Both the position numbers and the translations under genes were made by a program. From NCBI RefSeq assembly GCF_001649575.2, contig NC_051439.1, forward strand, positions 9,898,826-9,962,825: a DNA stretch of 64,000 nucleotides. The letters run 5' to 3'. This DNA comes from Kryptolebias marmoratus (Eukaryota > Chordata > Actinopteri > Cyprinodontiformes > Rivulidae). Below the pieces are notes generated by a model that worked only from the letters and a program-made list of their open reading frames with translations, was not told the origin of the DNA and ran no database searches. Below, piece by piece: positions 1 to 10,528 of this stretch; within the stretch, counting starts at the first letter, position 1; every line of letters starts with the position of its first letter.

Positions 1-225
1 AGCACTGTTTCCTCGCAGACTCCCGGCTGCAGCTTTTAGGTCATGAGTTTACATGTTTACATGACTGTGCATACATAGACTTTCTTCAGGTGCTCCAATT
101 TTCTCCAAAAACATGCATGCTAGGCTAACTGGCTTCTCTAAACTATCTCTTGATGTGAGTGCATGTGTGAATGGCTGTCTGGCTTGTTTGTCTCTGCATT
201 GACCTGTAATAGACAGGCAACATGT
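1..225 (+). repeat. Teleost short interspersed repeat, 5'-truncated copy
   Basis: The stretch starts with an AGCACTGTT-like block and continues through landmarks of a very common fish repeat: the 'acatgcatgctaggctaactgg' type block near 110-132, the 'gtgtgaatggctgtctggc' type block near 165-185, and a degenerate 'gacctgtaatagacagg' block. The same landmarks recur at 10330, 23870 (reverse), 33500, 49085 and 60490. The class (tRNA-headed SINE or LINE tail) is inferred from general knowledge of fish repeats. Confidence 0.6.
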
Positions 226-1017
226 GTGTCATGCTTTTGAGGTTTTGTTTTACTTTTACTGCGCTGACATATAGTTACTGTTTTGGTTTCTTTTAAAATC
301 ATAGCCACCAGATGTCCTCAGTTGTCCTTGCTTCCAGCTCCTCACATACTTTTTTCATTCAGTAATCATCATTTCCTGCCCAAATACTCCATCTTTTCTT
401 GAATTCAGTTTCAGATCCTCTTGTTTACCCTGCTGTCTTGTATTCCTACTGTTTCTGCTTTGGTTTGTAATTCAAATTCTTGATTTACACCTTATGTCTG
501 CCTGTGGTGATTTTTTTTTCTACAATTCACCTCTAACTCTGACCACATGACTTTGAAAACTAAATGTAAAACAAAGAAACTGTCCAAAATAACAAAGCAC
601 ACAAGTATACAACTGTGTTTAAAGTGTGCATGAAATATGAATATGAGGCACATTGAAGAAAGATTTTTCAGGTCATAACTTTTGATCTTTAATAAAAAAA
701 TTCTTAATGGTTACAACACATCCACTTTAGCTAACAGATTGTAAACAAACAAAACACAGAGGTTTCCTTTCACTCTATCAACACGTAAATGGTTCCTAAA
801 GAAACGGCTGTCCCAATACTTTTACTGAGATAATTTCTCTTCCTTATATGGAGAAAAGCATGTATTAGGCTTTTTATGTCTTTTCATACATCAAAAACAG
901 TCCTACCCTACTACACCCATATATTTATGAGAGTTTAATTCATCTTAATATGGATCAGAAGTAAACCAGCTAAATGGTACAGACTGTCTTGTTCTTTTTA
1001 AAAAGTCTAACGTTGAA
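226..1017. other. Intergenic, AT-rich, no gene seen
   Basis: This is AT-rich sequence 3' of receptor gene A. It has no recognisable coding or RNA gene. Positions 920-1017 resemble 4950-5045 with many differences, and so form the diverged shoulder of the identical tract that starts at 1018. Confidence 0.5.
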
Positions 1018-1321
1018 AAGATACATCTTCCAAACTACAGAATTGATAGCATTTTATTACAAGTTACAGCCATTAAAAATGTATTACACAGTGTTACAGG
1101 AGATGTTGCTGAAGGCATGTAAATTATATATATATATGTTTCCTCAACATGCATAGAAAAGCTAAGGTTAGTATTCTACCATATAGAAACAACAATATTA
1201 TAATGAAAACTGCCTCATTTTGTGTTGCCATGACATCTGTGACTGGCATTTTTCACCAAATGAGGCTTAACATTTAATAAAACATTTACAACATTTGCAT
1301 TTATAAAATTTGTGTTACACG
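1018..1321. repeat. 304-bp tract identical to 5046-5349
   Basis: Read base by base, this tract matches 5046-5349 with no difference found, while the sequence just before it (960-1017) differs at many positions from 4988-5045. The tract stops exactly at the assembly gap. A diverged relative lies near 15120-15360. It is the 3' flank of a receptor duplication unit. Confidence 0.85.
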
Positions 1322-1862
1322 NNNNNNNNNNNNNNNNNNNNNNNNNNNNNNNNNNNNNNNNNNNNNNNNNNNNNNNNNNNNNNNNNNNNNNNNNNNNNNN
1401 NNNNNNNNNNNNNNNNNNNNNNNNNNNNNNNNNNNNNNNNNNNNNNNNNNNNNNNNNNNNNNNNNNNNNNNNNNNNNNNNNNNNNNNNNNNNNNNNNNNN
1501 NNNNNNNNNNNNNNNNNNNNNNNNNNNNNNNNNNNNNNNNNNNNNNNNNNNNNNNNNNNNNNNNNNNNNNNNNNNNNNNNNNNNNNNNNNNNNNNNNNNN
1601 NNNNNNNNNNNNNNNNNNNNNNNNNNNNNNNNNNNNNNNNNNNNNNNNNNNNNNNNNNNNNNNNNNNNNNNNNNNNNNNNNNNNNNNNNNNNNNNNNNNN
1701 NNNNNNNNNNNNNNNNNNNNNNNNNNNNNNNNNNNNNNNNNNNNNNNNNNNNNNNNNNNNNNNNNNNNNNNNNNNNNNNNNNNNNNNNNNNNNNNNNNNN
1801 NNNNNNNNNNNNNNNNNNNNNNNNNNNNNNNNNNNNNNNNNNNNNNNNNNNNNNNNNNNNNN
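1322..1862. other. Assembly gap (541 N)
   Basis: This is a run of N that removes the last part of receptor gene A: after transmembrane helix 6, all of helix 7, the C-tail and the stop codon. It begins at the end of the identical 304-bp tract, which suggests that assembly failed at the repeat. Confidence 0.98.
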
Positions 1863-3848
1863 ATCAGGTGGAATGGAACCCAACAGATCAGAAACGCCAG
1901 CAGGACTGCCAGAATCAGAGTGGTTGCCTTTTGATCTGTTTTCTTTGCATTTACTCCATGTACTAACCTGTTTTTAAGAGCTTTAATAATTTTTATAGTG
2001 CAGAAGGAAATAATGAAAACAGGAATGATGAACCCAAACACAGAGTTCACAGATGAAACTGTCATCTTTGTAGTAAAGCTTAAATTACTGATAGAACAAA
2101 GGGTTCTATTATTATGTTGTAATAATTCCCTGTAGATAAGAGCTGGAAGAGTAAAGAGGAAACCCAGAATCCAAACCAGCAAACAACCCAGTTTGGCAAA
2201 GATTGACCTGCGTATTCTTTTGTAGGACAGAGGGTGAACCAGAGCCAAAAAACGATCTATGCTGACCAGAACCAGGAAGTAGATGCTGCAAAAGGAATTC
2301 ATTATAATACTCATATAGGAAACTTTGCACATGGCTTGACCAAAAGTCCAGTTGTGACGGTTGGACAGACTGACTGCGTGAAAAGGCAAAAAGGAAACCA
2401 GAAGAAGGTCAGCAGCAGCCAAGTTGCTCAGGTAGATCTCAGGTGTGGAGCAGGACTTCTTGTGGAGGCAGAAAACCATCAGGACGAAGACATTGAGGAC
2501 AATTCCCAGCACAGAGATAACCAGGATGTAGACTGGAATGACAGTATAAGTCCAGTCCTCATTGTCAAGAATACATCTGCTGTCACTTGTGTGGTCTAGA
2601 TCCTGGTCTTCAGCCCAAATTGTGGTGTTGGTAGGGGCGCTGAAAAAAAAAATATAGTGGACAAAACGTCACGCCAACTAAGTAAAGCTAAAAAGAAAAA
2701 CTTTCTTAAATGTTCACATGGAATACTGAGTCTTAGTAACTATGATATTTATTGTGAAATATTATTGAAAAAATACTGTGTATGTTTATTCTGCTAAAAG
2801 ATGATCAAGACCAAAAGAAAAACAAGAAGAACAAAAAGGAACATGGATGTAAATTTTATTTGTGAACAAGCCTGTGCTTAACTATTTAAAATTAAAGTGT
2901 TTTATAGTTTCAGGTCATCCTTACTATTGTTGTTTCTTTAGGGCTGAAATACTGTTTTCTATTGACTAGACTGGTCATTTGTAAATGGGCCATATTTCTT
3001 TTATATTACCTAACATTGGCAGAAATTTAAATTATGCATGTGTATTTTCTAATTGCATGTTAAACCTTCAGGGTTAAAGCTCATCTTCTTACAGTGAAAA
3101 TGCTTATATTCTGACATGATGAAACAAACAACACAAACAAGAAGAAGAAGAAAAAAGTTTCCTCCTAATTTATTTGCTCTGAAACCTTTTTTTTTTTGCA
3201 GCAGTTCCAATTAATATGATATTGAGCTTGGCACGAGTCATGGTTTCAGCAAAATGTTAAACGTTGTTCAGGAAAAACTAACTAAATAAATAAATAAATC
3301 GTCATTCCTTCTGCACCCCAGTATACCTGTTTACATGCTGGATAGATGAGTGTCTGCATGTGATCACCAACTAGTGGCCTGGTATGGATACTACAGCTGG
3401 TTGATGTGTTTGCAACGAAATGCTAAAGGAGGATGGCGCTGGGCTGTGTTTCTCCAGATTGAGAAGTGACACGGTGGACAAGACTAGGATTTTTATAATG
3501 TAGAATTAAATATGCTACCTTTGCGTTGTAAATTTAAATTTTGCTACCCTAGATTGATTTTAAAAACTTGTGCGTTAATAGATCTTTAAAGGAGTGTAGG
3601 AAGATATTTCTGAACTTAAAAGACCAATGATAACTTCCCAGCAGACCATGTATATCAGGATTACAGTTTTTATTCTTCTAAGACCCTTAGCAGCCCTCAT
3701 ACCTCAGGCTAGAAAGGTCCACTTTTCCTTACAAAAAGCCCCAACAAAAACACTCGCAATCCTGCCTACATTCATGTTATGAGCAATGAGGGTAAAGCAA
3801 AGTAATAAGCATTAGAGTTTATATATACCTTGTAATTGATAAAGTCAT
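1863..3848 (-). CDS. Bradykinin receptor B1-like GPCR, copy A (C-terminus in gap)
   Basis: This is a class A GPCR of the bradykinin-receptor family, expected at the plasma membrane with a kinin-like peptide ligand and G-protein coupling (inference from family). Exon 1 is 3829-3848 (MTLSIT plus AG), with donor GTATAT. Exon 2 starts at 2639 after a pyrimidine-rich stretch and AG, and runs into the N gap after the CWVPFHL motif of helix 6. The joined codon gives Ser and the reading frame continues into an acidic N-terminus with an NTT sequon. Helices 1-6 are visible, with the family signature EIYLSNLAAAD in helix 2 and the conserved ECL1/helix-3 block NWTFG..MCK. Oddities: DRF replaces DRY at the end of helix 3, and the Trp of the helix-2 PFW motif is His. 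It is closest to copy C. Helix 7 cannot be judged, so functional status is open. Confidence 0.8.
2640..3828 (-). other. Intron of receptor A
   Basis: This is a phase-2 GT-AG intron separating the 20-nt first coding exon from the main exon. It holds a short (AAAT)n run near 3282-3299 and no other recognisable feature. Confidence 0.7.
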
Positions 3849-3956
3849 GTCTCCTGATGAAAACAAGGAAAAGCAACAGTCTTCCAGTACTTGCTGCTTC
3901 TGTCCGTCTGACTGAGAGGGAGTTTCTTTAGAGGAAAGCAGGCTGATGTTAGATGT

Positions 3957-3965
3957 CTTTATATA
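3957..3965 (-). promoter_or_regulatory. Possible TATA box of receptor A
   Basis: On the minus strand this reads TATATAAAG, about 110 bp upstream of the exon 1 ATG. The surrounding block (3950-4025) is recognisably related to the regions upstream of exon 1 in E (27810-27930) and H (34150-34270), so it is probably promoter sequence kept through duplication. The TATA assignment is by motif only. Confidence 0.4.
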
Positions 3966-4029
3966 TCAAATGACTCCCTCTATTCCCACCCCTTTTGTCA
4001 TACTTTTTCTCCTCCTTCTGCTTGCCACA

Positions 4030-5045
4030 AAGAGTCCTAACATAATTTTTAAAACTCTTAGTCTTCCTGTTGTCAAATTCTACCACATTTTATGCTATTG
4101 TGACTGTTAGTATTGTGACAGTGAGACTGGTGTCGTGCATTGCTCCCATTTTTAAGCAACCAGGACAGATTGTCCCATTTCTTATTGTTCAGAAAAGAAA
4201 AAAATGCATTTCTTGTTGTTCACTGCTGGGTTAGTGAAAGAACACATCTGCTCAACAGACTGCACTTACCTCATCGTTTTATTTGAGTCAGATGTTCTGA
4301 AAGTTCACAGAACTTTGATGTGGGGCCGGATTGTGAAATAACTCTTGTAAGAATTTGTTGATTATGTATCTTGAAAGTATTAGATTAAATGTTGTGTGTT
4401 GAAATATGTATCGTATCACAGAGCAGAAATGCACAACAGTCAATACATATAAATATGCTTATTTAAACTTCATAATCTGGCTACAAGTCAGACAAGGTGT
4501 GAAGTTGCTTTAAGTGTGTGAACTTCATATGTAATTACGCAACAGAAGCCTGCAGCCTAATATTCATGCTACATGTTTTTACAGGCAGATGAGAGAGTCA
4601 AAACCTCTGTCTTGCTTGTGGGTGTTGAATATCCAGACTACATAGACTGGATCTGACAGCTATAAGCACAGATTATTAACAACAGCTCAGTAATCATTTA
4701 GCTGCATGTCACATGCAAACATGTGGAGTTTGCATTTAGCTGCTCCACAAAGAACACATAATCTTCCTGTCATCTGCTTTAAAGTTTTAAAATCACTTTT
4801 CCTGGTCTGAGAAAAAACAAAACAAAACTAGAAAATGCCTTGACAAAGACTTTGTTACCATATTACAATTGAAAAATTATGAAATAATTCCGCTTCCTTT
4901 GCGCACGTTTCCACAAACCCAAAAATATGGCTCTAATATAGACAGTTTAAATCGTTTAGAAAGTTTAATACATCTTCACATGGATCAGAAGTAAGCCAGC
5001 CAAATGGTACAGACTGTTTCGTTCTACAATAAGTCTAAAGTTGAA
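4030..5045. other. Intergenic between receptors A and B
   Basis: No gene is seen. Positions 4480-4640 ('ctacaagtcag ... caggcagatg ... gagtcaaaac') resemble 14520-14680, which sits in the equivalent place between copy C and the 17-kb pseudogene. The resemblance supports duplication of a two-gene block. Confidence 0.6.
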
Positions 5046-5349
5046 AAGATACATCTTCCAAACTACAGAATTGATAGCATTTTATTACAAGTTACAGCCA
5101 TTAAAAATGTATTACACAGTGTTACAGGAGATGTTGCTGAAGGCATGTAAATTATATATATATATGTTTCCTCAACATGCATAGAAAAGCTAAGGTTAGT
5201 ATTCTACCATATAGAAACAACAATATTATAATGAAAACTGCCTCATTTTGTGTTGCCATGACATCTGTGACTGGCATTTTTCACCAAATGAGGCTTAACA
5301 TTTAATAAAACATTTACAACATTTGCATTTATAAAATTTGTGTTACACG
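5046..5349. repeat. 304-bp tract identical to 1018-1321
   Basis: This is the second copy of the tract described at 1018. Here it continues into unique sequence (from 5350) instead of a gap. It lies on the 3' side of receptor B. Confidence 0.85.
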
Positions 5350-5570
5350 TTTGAAACGAATGAAAACAATTGTAACAAATGATGTTTGATTTTGATGCCT
5401 TTCGCCTCAGCTTTCCTCCGGGTGGAATCCTAAAAACACAAATAATAATGTCAGTGAATGAAGGAGCGGGCTGCCATCTTCTTCCCCAAACTCTGTCTGA
5501 GGATGGAGGGGGAGAGGGGGCACTTTCGGCGTCCTGGTGAAACAGTATCTGGTTGGTTCCGCTTTTTTTT
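5350..5570. other. GC-rich island of unknown nature
   Basis: This is a block clearly richer in G+C than its surroundings, with a purine-rich core near 5500-5525. On the minus strand 'gtgtttttAG' at about 5430-5440 resembles a splice acceptor and is followed by an open stretch, but no protein family is recognised. It ends in a T-run at 5562-5574. It could be part of an unidentified repeat or an exon of an unknown gene. Confidence 0.3.
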
Positions 5571-5574
5571 TTTT

Positions 5575-6247
5575 CATTTTAATTTAACACAGCATTTCGG
5601 TCAGTTTTAGTCTCAAAAATAAAATATTGAAATTGTGTTTTCCCCTTGCTAGAAGCAATAAAATCATGTAGTGAGTCATACTCTTTTAGGCAGATTTTCT
5701 TGTCAGGGAATAAACAAGCAGTGATTAAAGACTTCGACTCTAGGGTGTATCACACATGCATAATATCATTTACATCAGTTTTACAGAGCACAAAACATGC
5801 TGAACATTTGTGAACAACATTGAAATCTTATTTATCTAGATAAAACATTAAAATGTAAAACATCTGTGTGAAAGAAGTGCATGTGTATATGTACATTAGT
5901 GACAATTTCCTCCTGTTTTTGTTGTTGTTATCTTTGTTGTGTGTCATTTTCAACATCAGTAAGCAGGTTACCACAAAAAAAGAATCAACTTTAAAATATG
6001 TTGTCAAAAATGTGTTGCTACGACATTTGCAAGAAGGCTTTCATTTGGTTTGTTTTTTTTTCCAATTCTTCAACTGCAGTTGAATATAAAATCAGTTTTA
6101 AATTAAAATCGCCTTTGGGGTTTATTTCTCTTTTTAAACATGTCAAAATATTGCAACACTTGAACATGTTCAGTCAAAAATGTATCATCAAACATAGGTG
6201 ACGCTGGGCTTAAATTTGCCTTTCAGCTGTTTCAATCCTTTATGAAA
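5575..6247. other. 3' flank of receptor B with poly(A) signal
   Basis: This is AT-rich sequence. The minus-strand hexamer AATAAA lies at 6126-6121, about 120 bp past the stop of receptor B, and is the likely poly(A) signal. No other gene is seen. Confidence 0.45.
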
Positions 6248-7627
6248 TCATAAAGTTGTTTCTTTTTTTATCAGCTTGAAGTGTCTCTGAACTTTTTGTT
6301 GAAATTTTTTTCCTACAATGACATGGAGAATGGGGTTCAGGACGCTGTTGAAGACAGCTAAGTAGGAGAAGATCTGCAGGCAGATGTGAATGATGTAGCG
6401 AACCTTACATTCAGTCAAAATACCAACTTCAAGGAGTACATATGGTATCCTGAGCAGATGGTATGGAACCCAACAGATCAGGAATGCCACAAGGACTGCA
6501 AGAACCATAATGGTTGCTTTATGATTTGTTCTCTCAGCATTAAGGCTGTTCATTACTCGGCTTCTCAGAGTTTTGATAATATTGACAGTGCAGAAGGAAA
6601 TAATAGAAATAGGGATGATCAAGCTAAACACAAAGATTATAGAATTAAATGTCAGATTTAAAGTACTGCTTGGATAATTAACAAAGCACACAGTGACATT
6701 TTTAATACTATTGTCAGACTTTGTGTCCCAGTAGATGAATGTGGGAACGCTCAGGATGAAGCCCAGAGTCCACACCAGTAAACATCCCAGTTTGGCAAAA
6801 AGTGTCTCACGCATTCTCCGAAGGGACAGTGGGTGCACCAGAGCTAAATAGCGATCTATGGAAACCATAGCCAGGAAGTAGATGCTGCAATTAGAGTTCA
6901 TTATAAGGCTCTCATTAAAGACTTTGCACATGAACAAACCAAAGGTCCAATTGAACCTTTTGAAAACATAAACGGCCCAGAGGGGCAAAGAACACATCAG
7001 AGCAAGGTCAGCAGCTGCCAGGTTGCTCAAGTAGATCTCCGGTACAGTCCAGGGCTTCTTGTTAAAGCAGAAAATCATCAGGACAAATACATTAAAGACA
7101 ATTCCAAGGACAGACGTCAGCAGGATGTACACTGGAACTAAAGTGATCGTCCAGTTATCAAAGTGAAAACGGCAGTAACTGTCATATGTATTGTTTTCAT
7201 CTCCACCCAAAAAGATCAATCCAGCAGGGGTGCTGCAAAGAAAAAGATATTACCATATTACTAATATATTACTAATAAAATATATTACTTTTTTACTACA
7301 TTTTTTTATACTTTTAATGATGACACCATCTGGGGCTTAACATGGTGAGCAAAATACAGTCTAGAGCCTGACTGATGAAAGCAACAAGAAAAATCTTTAA
7401 GATAAGCTTAGCACATCTTGAAAATGTGTTTGTTAAGACTGTTCTTATGATTTTTTACAAACATTTTACTAAATCTGCTTATTTTAACTGGCAGTATGTT
7501 TATAATGAACAATGAGAGGCATAGATAAGTTGCTGGTGTCACTTATCTATATTTTGAATATGAAATGCAAAATCAAAATCCAATAGAGCGTCCATTATAC
7601 ATACCTTGTGACACGTAAAAGAGCCAT
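6248..7627 (-). CDS. Bradykinin receptor B1-like GPCR, copy B
   Basis: This is a two-exon gene: exon 1 is 7605-7627 (23 nt, MALLRVT plus AG, donor GTATG) and exon 2 is 6248-7232 (acceptor TTTGCAG). The join gives a 335-residue protein, close to mammalian B1 length. All seven helices are present. EIYLSNLAAAD lies in helix 2 and NWTFG..MCK at ECL1/helix 3, with Cys partners in helix 3 and ECL2. DRY and CWVPYHL are intact. The helix-7 motif is NPILH rather than NPxxY, so the activation tyrosine is replaced by His. It has sequons in the N-terminus (NNT) and ECL2 (NVT). A minus-strand CATAAAAG at 7681-7674 could be its TATA box. Its sequence is distinct from A, C, D and E and closest to the 17-kb pseudogene. 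It is an intact frame and so probably functional, perhaps with altered signalling. Confidence 0.82.
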
Positions 7628-7689
7628 TCATCCAGTTGACAAGAAAAAAAAAGTCAAAAGACAGTGCTACACACTTTTATGTTTTGCTG

Positions 7690-10325
7690 TGCTCGTGCCC
7701 TCCTTTCCTAAAAGCGGGACATCTCCTTCTGAGAAAATGCTGTTGATGTCATGAGGAAATGTTACTGATAACAAGTGTTTATGTCCAGCAACCATAAACA
7801 AAACATTCTCTCTCTTCTGCACTTTTATGTAACTACATCTTTGAATTCATAAATACCTACCTGAATCAATAGCTGACTTTTGCAAGTGTACCTTCAAGGA
7901 GAATTAAGTTGTGTTTTACAGAAATGAGGCCTTTTTATATAAATACACTGTTTTTCTCTGTTTTAAGGCACTAAATACAAGTTATTTGAGAGAAATTCTG
8001 TCAAGGATACAGATCATTTTATACTTCATATCAGAATATAACCAGTTTCACCCTATTTTACATGGCAGCAGAAAGGTAGAACTGAGACCTTGTTGGAAAC
8101 TTCCTCTGTTATTGTTTGCTTATCTAAAGTCAGGTCATGGAGGCAACAGATCCAGGAAGGAAACCCGGACTTCCCTCTTCCTAGAGATCGCTATAGATTT
8201 GAAACACACTCCCTGGTCCCTCTTGGGGAGAGGCTAACTATCCCAGTCTTTCACTCCAAAGTCACAAGAACGGCGTCAGAACTTTAAGACCCTTTAATTA
8301 TTTAGGGTGAACCGGGTCCTCTCCTGCTGTCTTGCCGCAGGAGAGTTTTGAACTACATCCATGTGCTCCATCAAAGTACGAAACTCTCCTTCTCTTCGGT
8401 TCTCAGACCACCAAGTCAGCAGTGAACATGGTGGCTGTATAAAAGAGATCCCCAAAGTGCTCTATCTACTGTCTGACAAAGTCTCTCACAGTTCCTTACT
8501 CAAACCAAGCATAATCCGAGACGAGCCCTGATCTTGTTTTCTGAGTCACTGAATGGTTTGTCAGAACCTTAAGGCCAACTGAAAAGGCATCACTAACATT
8601 CTGTTCCTGGTTCCTGAAAGACACATCTGTGATGGAAATCTAGATCTTTGCCCATTTTAGTCCCAAGTTCTAATTGATTATCAGCAGATATCAAGTTGGA
8701 AGAGAAAAATTGTGTCTATGTCTGAATTGTCACGTTGAAAGAGGATACTTCAGAGTGATGCAATGTAGGACTTGTCAGCATGCCAACACTTCAGAAGGAG
8801 CAACTTTTCAGGTTTATATTTTACAACAGCAAGTTTAGATTCCAGTTCAAATAAACGACATTACTTTCTGCATTTGTAATGAGTTGTTCTGAGTTTGTTT
8901 TTATCCTTACAAGACTACCTCCTTCCAATCCATGCTTTCTCTTGTCATTCTTACTTTCCAAATTCTTTGCTATATAATTCAGAGCACAAATAAAAAAACA
9001 AAACCTTTTGAGCCTTTGTAGAACTTGTTAGTATAAAACAGGCCAACTCACAACAGTTGAAAGTCAGCTCTAAAGAATCTTGATTTAATCTGGTTTAAAT
9101 GCTTACTCTCAAAATGGTTCGTTATATAAATTTACTGGCAGGCCAGACATTTCCCAGGAACAGATTCTTCCGTGACATGTGTTAAAAATCAGTCTGGGCA
9201 TGTTTCTTTTGCAGGCTTGGATGAAAACAATTCCACAGTCACACTGGGTTGTCAAATTGTTGCTTAATTTAAGGGCACACCAAATGGCACTTTTTTTTTT
9301 TTTGAGCATCATTCTTTATGTTTATTTAATGCACCAGTGCTGAAATGCACTTGTTTATATAGACAATAATATGTAACTAAAGTGCACTGTGAGCAACACT
9401 ATATCTAGATTAGAAGATGCTTCACAGCCGCCAACCAATTCCCTGCAAGATTAAATAATTTTACCACAAAAGGTTGATCAGTTTAAGGTTGTGAGGTAAT
9501 ATTACTTAGCTTTCCTGTCAGTTGCTTGATGTCATTTAAAATGAAATAAAAACAAAAAAATAGAGCAGTAGTTTAATTATGCAGTTTAATGAATTGCATT
9601 TTGAATGCATTCGGTTTGGTTACCATAAAAATCAATGCAGAACTTAAAAAATTTCCTCAAGAAAGAACAACAAGTTTATTTGGTGCCTTGTGAAATGAGG
9701 CAGAGTCTGTTTACCATTTAGGATTTGGCGAGGTGCCATTCTGACATGTGAATTCCTATCTGTGAAAGGTCTCTTAAACACATGGAGAACAAAGATGTTT
9801 ATCATAGTGGGTTTTTTTTTTAGCTAACAGGAGATGACAGCAGGACAGGTTTACAGCTTTGTACAAATCTGACATGCAGTCTTCTAACACTAATCGGATC
9901 AAAACAATTTATAAAAGTTCATAAGTACTGATTTGCATGTAGCAAAATAAAATAACTAGGCTTTTGTACTTATGCCAAGCGATCTGTTATGTAAAATTTA
10001 TTAGAGTCACAGTAACAGAAGTTTCCGTTTCCCGCTCTTAGTGTTTAGGTTGGAAAATGGTAGCTCCTGTTATTTGTCTCACATTTCCTGTCAATTTGTA
10101 CAAGGTATACACAGGATGTTATTGCAAAAAGTCACATAAGATAACATTGCCACAACCTTAATTCAGTCTGTTGATCATGATTTACTTAGAACATGTGCAT
10201 AAACATGAACAGTATTAGTATAGATTGTACAATAGAATAGGATAGGTAATTTATCAGTTCCCCCACACGAATTTCCTGCAAAGTACCAATCCTATCCTAT
10301 AATCTTACAATTATCTTTGCACAAA
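7690..10325. other. Intergenic, mostly featureless
   Basis: No gene is recognised. Positions about 8060-8560 are richer in G+C, with open frames that match no family I know, and probably come from an old mobile element. The remainder is AT-rich. Confidence 0.4.
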
Positions 10326-10329
10326 AAAG

Positions 10330-10490
10330 AAAAAGAAAAGCTGGTTACTCTGGTTTCCTCCCATGGACCAAAAACATACATGTTTGGTTAATTGGTAGCT
10401 TTAAATTGTCCTTAGTTGCGAATGGTCGTTTGCTTCAATATGGACTTGTGACTTGTGCAAGGTGTCCCCTTGTCTTAGCAGTTATCATAA
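10330..10490 (+). repeat. Teleost short interspersed repeat fragment
   Basis: Contains 'ggtttcctcccatggaccaaa', 'ggttaattgg', 'aaattgtcc' and 'gacttgtgacttgtgcaaggtgt' blocks in the same order as the repeat at 1-225 and 49085-49310. Confidence 0.6.
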
Positions 10491-10528
10491 AATAACACCA
10501 AAATACCAATTAGTGACTTGCATGCACA

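Noticed and set aside
1215..1977. Open frames across the first N gap on both strands
   Set aside because: Most of their length is N and cannot be read. Only the receptor A frame is supported by flanking sequence.
3975..3995. NF-kB-like GGGAATAGAG on the minus strand upstream of receptor A
   Set aside because: B1 genes are known to be NF-kB responsive, but this word lacks the full consensus half and varies between copies, so it was not listed.
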